From Marinithermofilum abyssi (GTDB lineage: Bacteria; Bacillota; Bacilli; Thermoactinomycetales; DSM-45169), in NCBI RefSeq assembly GCF_014641195.1, contig NZ_BMHQ01000007.1, positions 1-64,000 on the forward strand: a DNA stretch of 64,000 nt. Reading direction: 5' to 3'. The notes under the pieces were generated by a model. It had not been told where the DNA came from and did no database searches. It worked only from the letters and a program-made list of their open reading frames with translations. Position 1 is the stretch's first letter. Each line of letters opens with the position of its first letter. Positions 8,799 through 17,042 of this stretch are shown here, one piece after another. Position numbers and translations under genes: made by a program.

Positions 8799-9921
8799 GC
8801 CGCCCCATCAGCCGAGCCAATGTCTGAACCGATCGATAAGCATGAATAGAGCGAACCTTCGTTTCCCCTGCCACGCCAACGGATGAATACGTCAAAATCT
8901 GGCGCACATGGACCGGTGTCAAGTCGGGGCGCAAATAAAGCAATAAAGCTACAGTGCCGACTACATGAGGAACGGCCATGGAGGTACCGCTCATTTCCCG
9001 GGTGGTTCCGTTCAACCAGGATGAAGTGATTTTATCACCAGGTGCGGCGATGTCAACACCCGGCCCTACATTGCTGAAAGATGATAATTTTCCATCCTTC
9101 GATATCGATGTCACGCCGATTGTCTCCTTAAACCGGGCAGGAAATTCGACATTGTTCGTACCCTGATTTCCTGCCGCAGCTATCATGACGATCCCTTTCC
9201 GGTATGCGGTAACAATCGCTTGACGCAAGGTGTCACTCACTTTCGCCATTCCAAAGCTCATATTGATGACATCCATTTTGTTTTCGATACACCAGTTGAT
9301 CGCACTCAACAAGTCAGATAAGTTCGCGCTGCCTTTACGGTTAAAGGCCTTTACCGCATACAAATGTACACGGGGAGCAACCCCCACAAGCCCCATATCG
9401 TTGGCTCTTCCCGCGATGGTGCCTGCCACATGGGTTCCGTGCCCATTGTAATCATAAGGAGTAAACATCTGCGACAAAATATTGACTCCACCCTTATAAT
9501 TTCCCTTCAAGGCAGGATGGTCGTTCGCAATGCCCGTATCGATCACGGCTACTTTAATGCCCCGTCCCTGCGTATAGTTCCAGGCTTTCGGGGCTTCCAC
9601 TCTTTGAATCCCCCACGGAAGGGAAGCCGTCCGATCAGCAATCGCTCCCAAAAAGGGGTCTGTAATGGTAACTTTGATATCCGGTTCCCAAAAAGCAATA
9701 TCTGGGTGCCCGTGAAAACTTTGTGCTCCGTATTCCTGGTAAAATTCACCAATCACCATCCCCAGATGCGGCAATACACGCAGTGGCCGCCCACCGACCC
9801 GCTGCATTTCGCGAATACATTCATGCGGGGATCGATAATCCCTCAAGTGAAAGATTTTGCGAAACCGCGATTTCCGCCCAAAAGAAGGAAATTCTTCTGG
9901 AAACCAACGCGGATGCATCAT
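8788..9921 (-). CDS. Second subtilisin-family serine protease
   Basis: A 377-residue S8 peptidase with triad motifs KVAVIDTGIANDHP (Asp), YNGHGTHVAGTIAG (His) and EMSGTSMAVPHVVG (Ser), plus AAAGNQG. A propeptide-like region of ~130 residues precedes the catalytic domain. No signal peptide is seen from the chosen ATG (9921), which follows GATAGGGAGTG; a longer frame to 10092 overlaps the divergent gene's control region and lacks a ribosome site. It is convergent with the AprX-like gene and overlaps its 3' end by 11 bases. No terminator separates the two, so their messages would form a double-stranded end if coexpressed. Confidence 0.88.
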   Translation of the reverse strand: MMHPRWFPEEFPSFGRKSRFRKIFHLRDYRSPHECIREMQRVGGRPLRVLPHLGMVIGEFYQEYGAQSFHGHPDIAFWEPDIKVTITDPFLGAIADRTASLPWGIQRVEAPKAWNYTQGRGIKVAVIDTGIANDHPALKGNYKGGVNILSQMFTPYDYNGHGTHVAGTIAGRANDMGLVGVAPRVHLYAVKAFNRKGSANLSDLLSAINWCIENKMDVINMSFGMAKVSDTLRQAIVTAYRKGIVMIAAAGNQGTNNVEFPARFKETIGVTSISKDGKLSSFSNVGPGVDIAAPGDKITSSWLNGTTREMSGTSMAVPHVVGTVALLLYLRPDLTPVHVRQILTYSSVGVAGETKVRSIHAYRSVQTLARLMGRLIP

Positions 9922-10004
9922 AACCAATTCACTCCCTATCTCACATTTGGGCGAAAAGATGAATATATTAGGTCGGATGGCAATGGAAGGAGGGAGAGAT
10001 CTTA

Positions 10005-10466
10005 ATGAAACCCAAGCCTCCCAAGCTCTATATTTCTTCGCCGAACCGTCGACGGAAGCCACATTCCAAACCCGCTTCCGCCGATTCTTCAAAACCGGAT
10101 TCCGCCCAGCTATCCGGTCACATCGATCAACTTCGGCAGCTTTCGAATCATGTCAGCTCCGCCACTTCCAAAATCGAGCAATGGCTAAAGGCGATGAACA
10201 ATATTTCCTATGCGGCAAAAGACCGGCAAGCATTACAAGACATTGTGTCCGCTCTGGCTAAGATGCAGCTGGGAAAACAACAGGGCAGCGGCGGTAACAG
10301 CAACCCATCCCCCGGATCGGGCAAGGATCAAGACAACAGCCAAAACTCCCCCTTGAAGCTTCCTGTTTCCAAAGATGGTGACAGTCTCTTTGACCTCATC
10401 AATTCTCCCAGCTTCAATGACATTGTGGAAACGGTTATGAAAAAACGGAACAAGAAGCGGATGTAG
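10005..10466 (+). CDS. Unknown small basic protein
   Basis: A 153-residue protein with no domain I recognise. It has a basic, Pro/Ser-rich start (MKPKPPKLYISSPNRRRK), a central helix likely to form a coiled coil (HIDQLRQLSNHVSSATSKIEQW), a Gly/Ser/Asn linker, and a C-terminal stretch FDLINSPSFNDIVETVMKKR. The start is firm: ATG at 10005 after GGAAGGAGGGAGAG. It is divergent from the second subtilase and convergent with the next small unknown gene across a shared terminator. The layout resembles small spore-coat or morphogenesis proteins, but that is only a guess. Confidence 0.7.
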   Translation: MKPKPPKLYISSPNRRRKPHSKPASADSSKPDSAQLSGHIDQLRQLSNHVSSATSKIEQWLKAMNNISYAAKDRQALQDIVSALAKMQLGKQQGSGGNSNPSPGSGKDQDNSQNSPLKLPVSKDGDSLFDLINSPSFNDIVETVMKKRNKKRM

Positions 10467-10471
10467 CGATG

Positions 10472-10511
10472 AAAAAAGGGCTGTTTGTCAGGAAAAAACA
10501 GCCCTTTTTTG
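10472..10511. terminator. Bidirectional terminator
   Basis: AAAAAAGGGCTGTTT and AAACAGCCCTTTTTT arms around a short loop, with A/T tracts on both sides, between two convergent genes. Confidence 0.9.
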
Positions 10512-10516
10512 TTTGA

Positions 10517-10870
10517 CTACTTCTTCTTCCGATTTCTTCGACCCGTGTGCGATTGGGGAGATAATCCCTTTTCAAGCTCCTTTATCATCTTCGGTGATAA
10601 CCATTGTTGCTGTGACAACCGGTCAAAAGCCCTACTCGGCTCACCGGACTGAATCATCGTATCCATCAGCAGTTTCATCTGCTGGTTGTCCACTGGTGCT
10701 TGGGTGACTTCCCGCATATAATCGAACAACCCATTGACTCCCTGTTGCTCGTAACTCTTCTTGGCCTGTTCCAGCAACAGATCCAACTTGCGTTCTGTCA
10801 TCACCTTTTCTCCGACCAACTGATTGATCATATTCGCAAAATCTTTTTTGGACGGGGTGTGATCCTTCAT
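10517..10870 (-). CDS. Unknown helical protein
   Basis: A 117-residue, mostly helical, charged protein with no recognised domain. It begins KDFANMINQLVGEKVMTERK, continues with LLLEQAKKSYEQQGVNGLFDYM and ends in a basic tail (GRRNRKKK). The ATG at 10870 is well supported by AAGGAGG nine bases upstream; the earlier ATG at 10879 lies on that ribosome site. It is convergent with the gene at 10005 and shares its terminator. The pairing with another small unknown gene is the only context. Confidence 0.65.
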   Translation of the reverse strand: MKDHTPSKKDFANMINQLVGEKVMTERKLDLLLEQAKKSYEQQGVNGLFDYMREVTQAPVDNQQMKLLMDTMIQSGEPSRAFDRLSQQQWLSPKMIKELEKGLSPQSHTGRRNRKKK

Positions 10871-10987
10871 CTCAACCATCCTCCTTGTTGCCGGTAAAAA
10901 CACAAATCCATACCATACATGTATGAAATGCCTGGGACAATGCACCCGTTATACACCCACCATCCCTTTAAAAAGGCATAAGCCCAT

Positions 10988-11033
10988 AAAAAAAACACTG
11001 CCGAATTAGGCAGTGAGAAGCTGCTGACAAAGT
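10988..11033 (-). terminator. Terminator with upstream TTTGTCA motif
   Basis: Perfect CACTGCC/GGCAGTG hairpin (10996-11015) followed on the minus strand by eight T. Just upstream, ACTTTGTCA lies in the loop of a short AAGCT/AGCTT hairpin (to 11041). The same TTTGTCA-hairpin-terminator arrangement closes the structured repeats at 14114 and 39976. A separate terminator already follows the cyclase gene, so this one may end a short RNA starting near a TATAAT at about 11056. Confidence 0.6.
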
Positions 11034-11102
11034 AGCTTAAGAATGTATTCAGGATATTATATCTGACTGCTTAAAAGGCGTTAGGTTGCCTTCATGAAAA
11101 AA

Positions 11103-11126
11103 GACACAGGGTTCGTCTCCCGTGTC
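11103..11126 (-). terminator. Terminator of the cyclase-family gene
   Basis: Hairpin GACACAGGG/CCCGTGTC with a T-run on the minus strand, directly after the stop at 11139. Confidence 0.7.
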
Positions 11127-11138
11127 TCTCTGTAGCAT

Positions 11139-11774
11139 TTATGCGGGCAACAGTCCATCAAAGAGCAAGACCCGTGCCGGAGCGGCTTCGGTCTCCAACA
11201 GCTTGATCGGAGCCGCAACCATAAAGTAAGTTCCTTCCGGTACTTCCGCCAGGCGAAGACCTTCCACAATAATCACGTTGGCTTGGAACAACGTTTTGTG
11301 AGTGGGATGCCCGGGTTGGCTTCGCTCTACACCCAAAGCATCGATGCCCACACCCCGTACACCGATTTCAGCCAAGTATTTCGCTCCATCTTCCGCCAGA
11401 TAAATGAATTCGAATTGAAAGGCATCTTCATAAGAGTTCCGGGTTTTTAGAAGTAGAAATTCCCCTTTTTGCGGCTGATAAGTTTCCAGATCCGCGCGGG
11501 TAATGCCACCCTCCACGCCGGTCAAATCCAGTACGCGGCACTGACCGGTCAATTGTTCCAAAGAGAGGGTTTCCACGGTGCCGCCATCCGGCATCATGTG
11601 AAGCGGAGAGTCGACATGGGTTCCGGTGTGAACATCCAGGTCAATGCGGGATTCACGTGCCGGGCTGGTGTCAAAATCCTGTACGACTTGGATTTTCGGC
11701 TGTTTTTCCGGTTTGTTTTTGTAAACAGGCATCCCTTCCCGGATCGGCATGGATACATCATAAATTTTGTACAT
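11139..11774 (-). CDS. Cyclase-family metal-dependent hydrolase (KynB-like)
   Basis: A 211-residue member of the cyclase/arylformamidase family. The metal-binding signature HTGTHVDSPLHM is near residues 49-60, and LEQLTGQCRVLDL, GVGIDALGVERSQP and HKTLFQANVIIVEGL follow the family pattern. Members include kynurenine formamidase (N-formylkynurenine to kynurenine) and isatin hydrolase. No other kynurenine-pathway gene is nearby, so the substrate is open. ATG at 11774 lies 22 bases after the zwf stop on the same strand, suggesting one transcript. Confidence 0.82.
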   Translation of the reverse strand: MYKIYDVSMPIREGMPVYKNKPEKQPKIQVVQDFDTSPARESRIDLDVHTGTHVDSPLHMMPDGGTVETLSLEQLTGQCRVLDLTGVEGGITRADLETYQPQKGEFLLLKTRNSYEDAFQFEFIYLAEDGAKYLAEIGVRGVGIDALGVERSQPGHPTHKTLFQANVIIVEGLRLAEVPEGTYFMVAAPIKLLETEAAPARVLLFDGLLPA

Positions 11775-11796
11775 GGTTTACCACCATCCTTCAGGT

Positions 11797-13320
11797 TTAT
11801 CGCAAGCGATTGGAGAAGCCTTCGGGACGAAGCCCGGAAACTGGCCACCAGGATTTATTTTCTTGGGCCAACAGACGATCCGCCTCTTTCGGCCCCCACG
11901 ACCCTGCTTTATAAAGAGGGATGGAACGTTCCGTTTGATCCCAAGCATTGCGAATGGGGTCGACATATTTCCAGGCCAGAGAAACTTCATCCCAGCGGGT
12001 GAAAAATGTCAAGTCGCCTTCGATCGCATCCTGCAACAGGCGTTCGTAAGCTTCCGGGGAATCGACCCCGCAGTTGTTACAGAAGTCGAGTGCAATGGGA
12101 ACGACGTCATTATCGGAACCCGGCTTCTTCGCATTGATTCGGAGAGAAAGTCCTTCCGTCGGATTCACGCTGATTACGAGCAGATTGGGACCCAGATCGC
12201 CTTCCCGGTTAAAGTAGAGATTTTTGGGCATCTCCTTAAACTGGATTACGATTTCCGTTGCTTTTTGTGCCATCCGTTTTCCGGTCCGCACAAAGAACGG
12301 CACACCTGACCACCGAAAATTGTCGATGTACATTTTGGCTGCTACAAAGGTCTCCGTTTGAGAATCGGAGGAAACACCCTCTTCTTGCCGGTAGGAAACC
12401 ACCGGTTTCCCGTCGACCGTACCGGCATGATATTGACCGCGAACCACATATTGATCCACTTCTTCTTCCTTAATGCGCCGCAAGGAACGAAGAACCTTCA
12501 CTTTTTCATCATGTATCGCTTCAGGTTTCAAGCGGCTCGGTGGTTCCATCGCCACCATCATCACCATTTGGAGCATATGGTTTTGTACCATATCCTGCAA
12601 AGCACCGGCGTGGTCGTAATAACCGGCCCGCTCTTCTACCCCCACCGTTTCGCTGGCGGTAATCTGTACATTGTCGATATAACGATTGTTCCACAAGGGC
12701 TCAAACAATGAGTTGGCAAACCGGATCACTTCGATGTTCTGTACCATCTCTTTCCCCAAATAGTGATCGATCCGGTAAATTTCTTCCTCTTGGAAAGTCT
12801 GTCGGATTTGATTATTCAAACGCTGCGCTGATTCATGGTCGTGACCGAAGGGCTTTTCGATGACCAACCGCTTCCAACCAGCAGTATCCGTCAACCCGGA
12901 GGCTTTAAGATGCGTGGAGACATTGCCGAAAAGATCCGGTGCAATCGCCAAATAAAACAGCCGGTTCCCTGAAATGGAATGCTTCTTCTCCAGGGATTCC
13001 ACATGCTCTTTCAACGGACGGAAATCTTCCGGGTTGTTGATATCCACCGAGCGGTAACTGAAATGCGGGAGAAAGCCTTCCCAGTCCGTCTCATCCACCG
13101 AAGTGCGGGCATACTTTTCAACGGATTCACGGACGGCTTCACGAAAACGGGCATCATCTTTCGGGGAACGGCCCAACCCTACGACTGCAAAGTTCTCATG
13201 AAGCAATCGGTTTTTATGCAAGCTGAACAGCGCAGGGAACAGCTTCCGCTTTGCCAAATCCCCATTGGCCCCAAAGAGGACCATCACAAAAGGCTGCAAT
13301 GATTGCCGTGACTTAGACAA
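11797..13320 (-). CDS. zwf: Glucose-6-phosphate 1-dehydrogenase
   Basis: A 507-residue enzyme that oxidises glucose 6-phosphate with NADP+ to 6-phosphogluconolactone, the entry to the oxidative pentose phosphate pathway. The nucleotide site is FGANGDLAKRKLFPAL near the N-terminus; the substrate-binding RIDHYLGKEMVQNI and EKPFGHD are intact, and the length is normal. It is the first gene of a unit with the cyclase-family hydrolase. No gnd or pgl gene is in the window. Confidence 0.96.
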   Translation of the reverse strand: MSKSRQSLQPFVMVLFGANGDLAKRKLFPALFSLHKNRLLHENFAVVGLGRSPKDDARFREAVRESVEKYARTSVDETDWEGFLPHFSYRSVDINNPEDFRPLKEHVESLEKKHSISGNRLFYLAIAPDLFGNVSTHLKASGLTDTAGWKRLVIEKPFGHDHESAQRLNNQIRQTFQEEEIYRIDHYLGKEMVQNIEVIRFANSLFEPLWNNRYIDNVQITASETVGVEERAGYYDHAGALQDMVQNHMLQMVMMVAMEPPSRLKPEAIHDEKVKVLRSLRRIKEEEVDQYVVRGQYHAGTVDGKPVVSYRQEEGVSSDSQTETFVAAKMYIDNFRWSGVPFFVRTGKRMAQKATEIVIQFKEMPKNLYFNREGDLGPNLLVISVNPTEGLSLRINAKKPGSDNDVVPIALDFCNNCGVDSPEAYERLLQDAIEGDLTFFTRWDEVSLAWKYVDPIRNAWDQTERSIPLYKAGSWGPKEADRLLAQENKSWWPVSGLRPEGFSNRLR

Positions 13321-13406
13321 GCTTCTTCACTCCTGTCAGGGAATATAAAAAAAGAGAAGGTGTGTTCTTTTAGCGTGCCATAACCAGGGAGGATTACCCC
13401 CTACAG

Positions 13407-13439
13407 AAAAAGCTGTTGCCAAATAGGGCCAACAGCTTT
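13407..13439 (-). terminator. Terminator after the unknown 13484 gene
   Basis: AAAAAGCTGTTG...CAACAGCTTT hairpin with extra GCC/GGC pairing; the T-run lies on the minus strand, downstream of the stop at 13484. Confidence 0.75.
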
Positions 13440-13483
13440 CACTATATCCGTTAACGCACCAGTGCGTTCCTCCAGACCCTTAG

Positions 13484-14023
13484 TTACGAAGGTTTCTTTT
13501 CCCCTTTGAGCAATTCTTTAAACCCGGGCGGCAGACCGCATGCGCTGGTGAATTGTGTGTCTCTGCCTACGTCTTTCGCCTGCTCCCAAAACTCGACGAC
13601 ACAGTCCAGCGGATTTTCGGCACGTTGGTCGGCAAAAAAAAGCGTGATCTCTCCGCTCTTCCCCTCTTCCGGGCCGAATGTCACATAGTATACCGAATAA
13701 CGGATCAAGCCCGCAGCGGCATCCTCGATATCAAAATGTGCTTCGTGACTCAATTTTAGCTCATCCAAGGAATATGTATGGACATGCTCTGAACCGTCAT
13801 CCGCTTGGCTTTTTATCAGCCAGGTTCCTTCGAAGGCTTCGGTTTTCACTTCAAGGGCTTGTCCGTACAAATACAGTTCCTGTCGTACCCAATCCAGCGT
13901 CCCGGTCAAGACGGGCACCTTTTGGCCAATCACCCGCCGCAACAACTGTTCCAGCTCAGGTGGGGTCATTTCCCGAACCGAGGCTTGGAAATTGACCACA
14001 TTTCCATGGGGAAACCATTTCAT
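13484..14023 (-). CDS. Unknown soluble protein
   Basis: A ~179-residue protein with no domain I recognise. It alternates beta-like and helical stretches (VPVLTGTLDWVRQELYLYGQ, LIRYSVYYVTFGPEEGKSGE, ITLFFADQRAENPLD). Start uncertain: ATG at 14023 (MKWFPHGN) follows GAAGGAGCC with good spacing; a longer frame begins at 14080 with a poor site. It lies alone between zwf and the structured repeat that ends about 30 bases beyond the longer start. Confidence 0.6.
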   Translation of the reverse strand: MKWFPHGNVVNFQASVREMTPPELEQLLRRVIGQKVPVLTGTLDWVRQELYLYGQALEVKTEAFEGTWLIKSQADDGSEHVHTYSLDELKLSHEAHFDIEDAAAGLIRYSVYYVTFGPEEGKSGEITLFFADQRAENPLDCVVEFWEQAKDVGRDTQFTSACGLPPGFKELLKGEKKPS

Positions 14024-14113
14024 GTACACCGGCTCCTTCACAACCAACCTCCCACCGATTATACCCCAGTCCATATCCATGATTCAACTCGAGCAAATGT
14101 AGATATCCTACAC

Positions 14114-14310
14114 AAAAGAAAAACCGGTCGCCGGACCGGTTCAGCTTGATGACAAAGCTGTACGATTGTTTCGACTCTTTCGCCCGTTGCTCCCCTTTCG
14201 ACCCAGAAGTCCATACGGTCCGCTCCAAGGGATTCTACGAGACGCTGGGACAAGCCACACCATAATCGCATGCTCCCAGACCGTACTATGTGCCGCTTCA
14301 TGGTCTCGCT
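14114..14310 (-). repeat. Dispersed structured repeat, copy 1 (RNA-like, ends in a terminator)
   Basis: About 197 bases between two genes. They share long blocks with 39680-40016: TTCGACTCTTTCGCCCGTTG at 14170-14189 and CAGAAGTCCATACGGTCCGC at 14204-14223 (plus-strand reading). Read on the minus strand it starts with GCGAGAC, which pairs with GTCTCGT; then CTGGGA pairs with TCCCAG, and TACGGTC with GACCGTA. It ends with CAGCTT-TGTCATC-AAGCTG and a perfect AACCGGTC/GACCGGTT hairpin followed by TTTTTCTTTT. No reading frame is shared between copies. The shape is that of a transcribed small RNA, or of a mobile repeat with internal structure. Confidence 0.72.
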
Positions 14311-14335
14311 TTTCTCAAGACCCTTGGCTTACTTT

Positions 14336-15922
14336 TTATGTGACCGCTTTCCGCTCTTTCTCCAGACGGCGCAATTCCACCCGCCGAATTTTTCCGCTGG
14401 TAGTTTTGGGCAGTTCGTCAACAAATTCGATTTCCCGGGGATACTTATAAGGAGCTGTCACTTGTTTAACATGGTTTTGCAAAGCACTAACCAGTGACTC
14501 GGAAGGGTGATGACCCGCTTTCAATACAACAAATGCTTTTACGATGGAACCGCGTTCCGGATCCGGACTGGCGACGGCAGCGCATTCCTGCACAGCAGGG
14601 TGTTTTACCAGGGCATCCTCCACTTCAAAAGGACCGATTGTATAACCGGCACTGATGATAATGTCATCCGACCGCCCTTCAAACCAGAAATAGCCGTCTT
14701 CATCTATCCGTGCTTGATCCCCGGTCAGGTACCACTCTCCCCGAAAGGCCCGTTCCGTACGTTCGGGATCCCGGTAATACCCTTTAAATAAGGCCGGGGC
14801 ATCGCGGTGAACGGCAATATCCCCCACTTGTCCCACTGGAACCGGATTTCCGTCTTCGTCAATAATGGCAACCCGATTGCCCGGTGTCGGCCGCCCCATC
14901 GAACCCGGCTTTACTTTCATGCCTTTTAGTGTGCCCACCAAAAGGGAGTTCTCTGTCTGTCCATAGCCGTCCCGCACCTCTACATGAAAATATTTGCGGA
15001 AGGTATCAATCACTTCCCTGTTGAGAGGCTCTCCTGCACTGACCGCGCTGCGCAAAAATGGAAGGCGATAGGCGTCCAAGCCCTCCACTTTGGCCATCAT
15101 GCGATATTCCGTAGGGGTGCAGCAAAGGACATTGACCTGATACTTTTCCATCAGGGACAAATATTTCGCGGCGTCAAACCTTCCATGATATACCAATGCG
15201 GTGGCTCCCGTTCCCAAGGTGGAAATGAAGGGGCTCCACACCCATTTGGCCCAACCAGGACCCGCCGTCGCCCAAACGGTATCCTCCGAACGAATATCCA
15301 TCCACTCGCGGGCTGCCACACGTTGATGAGGGATTGCCCAACTGTGGTGATGGATGACGCCCTTGGGCCCACCGGTCGTTCCCGAGGTATACGAAATAAA
15401 GGCCACATCGTCACTGCGGGTCTTGGGAAGCGGTACATTTTCCTTACCCTCCCCCAATGCCTCCAGGGCTTGCCATAACCCGTCGGGAGCTCCGTTGACC
15501 CAACGGTAGTTTAGCTCATTCCCCTCGGCGGCTGCTTCATCCACCCGGGATGTCAGCGTCTCGTCAGCGATGACGGCTTTCACACCGGCATGTTGCAACC
15601 GATAACGAATATCGACCGCCTGCAACATCTCCGGCCCGGGTAATATTGTCAGACCCGCTTTCAGTGCGCCTAAATACGCAACATATGCTTCCGGAACGCG
15701 GGGGAGGAGAATCATGATGCGTTCCCCTGGTTGCAGCCCGGCTCCGATCAGACCTTTGGCCAGACGGTCCGACTTCTGTTTTAATTCTCCATAAGTCAAC
15801 ATGCGTGTGCTTCCTCTGTCATTTTCCCAACGAATGGCTGCTTTATTAGCGTCCACTACTGCATGATGATCGACATCCTGCGCCATATTGTAATATTCGG
15901 GAATTTTCACTTCTAGAGTCAT
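14336..15922 (-). CDS. Acyl-CoA synthetase (AMP-forming), medium-chain-like
   Basis: A 528-residue adenylate-forming enzyme of the acetate/medium-chain acyl-CoA synthetase branch. The P-loop is ISYTSGTTGGPKGVIHHH; DGYGQTEN and EWYLTGDQARIDEDGYFWFEGRSDDII are the adenylation and hinge motifs, and ELPKTTSGKIRRVELR carries the catalytic Lys near the C-terminus. It joins a carboxylate to CoA with ATP; the acid is not fixed by the sequence. Start is the ATG at 15922, seven bases after GAGGGGGG. It stands alone; its 3' end touches structured repeat copy 1. Confidence 0.88.
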   Translation of the reverse strand: MTLEVKIPEYYNMAQDVDHHAVVDANKAAIRWENDRGSTRMLTYGELKQKSDRLAKGLIGAGLQPGERIMILLPRVPEAYVAYLGALKAGLTILPGPEMLQAVDIRYRLQHAGVKAVIADETLTSRVDEAAAEGNELNYRWVNGAPDGLWQALEALGEGKENVPLPKTRSDDVAFISYTSGTTGGPKGVIHHHSWAIPHQRVAAREWMDIRSEDTVWATAGPGWAKWVWSPFISTLGTGATALVYHGRFDAAKYLSLMEKYQVNVLCCTPTEYRMMAKVEGLDAYRLPFLRSAVSAGEPLNREVIDTFRKYFHVEVRDGYGQTENSLLVGTLKGMKVKPGSMGRPTPGNRVAIIDEDGNPVPVGQVGDIAVHRDAPALFKGYYRDPERTERAFRGEWYLTGDQARIDEDGYFWFEGRSDDIIISAGYTIGPFEVEDALVKHPAVQECAAVASPDPERGSIVKAFVVLKAGHHPSESLVSALQNHVKQVTAPYKYPREIEFVDELPKTTSGKIRRVELRRLEKERKAVT

Positions 15923-16002
15923 ACCGGTCCCCCCTCGCAAAGGATATGCCCTTCAATTATTCGACAAAAAGAAAGCCCTTTCCTTTTAACAAATGCAAAA
16001 AT

Positions 16003-16032
16003 AAAAGGCAACGGGTTTCCCCGCCGCCTTTT
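16003..16032 (-). terminator. Terminator of the alpha/beta SASP gene
   Basis: AAAAGGC...GCCTTTT hairpin with an inner CGGG/CCCCG stem, just past the stop at 16056. Confidence 0.75.
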
Positions 16033-16055
16033 CCGAAACCAAGCTATTTACCTGA

Positions 16056-16274
16056 TTACTGCACGCCACCGCCCAATTGTTGTTCAGCCAAAGCAACCAG
16101 ACGCTTGGTGATCTCACCACCTACAGAACCGTTGGCACGAGAAGTGGTGTCAGGACCCAGTTGTACGCCAAATTCTTGAGCAATTTCATACTTCAGTTGA
16201 TCCAGAGCTTGAGCAGCACCTGGAACCAGCAGTTGGTTGGTGTTACGCTCCCGACGTTGTTGTTGCTGTTGCAT
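16056..16274 (-). CDS. Alpha/beta-type small acid-soluble spore protein
   Basis: A 72-residue DNA-binding spore protein that coats forespore DNA and protects it from UV and heat. After a Gln-rich start come [20 protein letters not shown] and [20 protein letters not shown], the two conserved helices of the family; the EIAQEFGV segment contains the Gpr protease cut site. The start at 16274 is firm, after AAGGAGGTGA. A sigma-G-like promoter lies upstream. Divergent from cotJABC. Confidence 0.96.
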   Translation of the reverse strand: MQQQQQRRERNTNQLLVPGAAQALDQLKYEIAQEFGVQLGPDTTSRANGSVGGEITKRLVALAEQQLGGGVQ

Positions 16275-16306
16275 CCTCGGTTTCACCTCCTTGTAGATGG
16301 TATTCT

Positions 16307-16336
16307 TAGAATGCGAAGGACACCTGTTTCCCATGC
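16307..16336 (-). promoter_or_regulatory. Sigma-G-like promoter of the SASP gene
   Basis: On the minus strand GCATG (16332-16336), 18 bases, then CATTCTA (16307-16313). The second matches the CATnnTA -10 element used by sigma-G, and the spacing and distance to the start codon suit it. Confidence 0.5.
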
Positions 16337-16525
16337 GTGTGAATTTCTGCCAAGGCCCAGGGGAATGGCGATATCCAAGCATCCGATTCATATCTTGTGA
16401 CAATTCCTCCTTTCCCATACACTGTTGTTTCTCTTCGGAATTTGGGCTTGCCCTGCCGGAACACCTGCCCATAGCCTTCGTACCTTATAAAGAGATCAAG
16501 CGGAATGTTACGAAGGAGGATGGCC

Positions 16526-16780
16526 ATGGAACCATACCCTTACACCGTGAATCCTTTCGTCCATCAGGACCGTTTTTGGTATCCTTTTGTCAGCCCTTTT
16601 GATCCGTGTCCTCCCATCCGTGCTAAGCGCTATGTGGTTCCCCCAAACCAATTTTTGGGATTTCAACCCCCTAATCTGCTGCAGTTTCCCCCTGCTCAGG
16701 CGCTCATGAAAGGTACACTCTGGCCGGCTCTCTTCAGCCCATATAAAAAGACCGGTAAAGTGGAGATTAAGGATCCATGA
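16526..16780 (+). CDS. cotJA: Spore coat-associated protein CotJA
   Basis: An 84-residue Pro/Tyr/Phe-rich protein (MEPYPYTVNPFVHQDRFWYP, then PPNQFLGFQPPNLLQFPPAQ) that matches CotJA, the first gene of the cotJABC operon, made in the mother cell and built into the inner spore coat. The start is the ATG at 16526, six bases after CGAAGGAGG; the ATG at 16520 abuts the ribosome site and the one at 16505 precedes it. The stop overlaps the next start as ATGA. Confidence 0.88.
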   Translation: MEPYPYTVNPFVHQDRFWYPFVSPFDPCPPIRAKRYVVPPNQFLGFQPPNLLQFPPAQALMKGTLWPALFSPYKKTGKVEIKDP

Positions 16781-17022
16781 ACAAAGACTATTACCGCATG
16801 TTGGGCGAATTGCAGGCGATCGATTTTGTCATCCTTGAATTAAACTTGTATCTGGACACCCATCCCGACGATCCCCAGGCCCGGCAGCAATACGATGAAT
16901 ACAGTCGCGTCCGTAAGCAATTAAAAGAGCGGTTTGAAGACGCATTCGGTCCATTGAACAATTACGGAGCAAGTCCGACTTTCGGCAACTGGTCCAGCTC
17001 TCCTTGGCCTTGGCAGGTTTGA
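16777..17022 (+). CDS. cotJB: Spore coat protein CotJB
   Basis: An 81-residue protein with the CotJB core YYRMLGELQAIDFVILELNL and YLDTHPDDPQARQQYDEYSR, followed by a Trp/Ser-rich tail. It acts with CotJA and CotJC in the coat. It overlaps cotJA by four bases and precedes cotJC by 20, giving a tightly coupled operon. The family role in assembling CotJC is known only in outline. Confidence 0.92.
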   Translation: MNKDYYRMLGELQAIDFVILELNLYLDTHPDDPQARQQYDEYSRVRKQLKERFEDAFGPLNNYGASPTFGNWSSSPWPWQV

Positions 17023-17042
17023 GAAAAGGAAGGTGAGAACAC

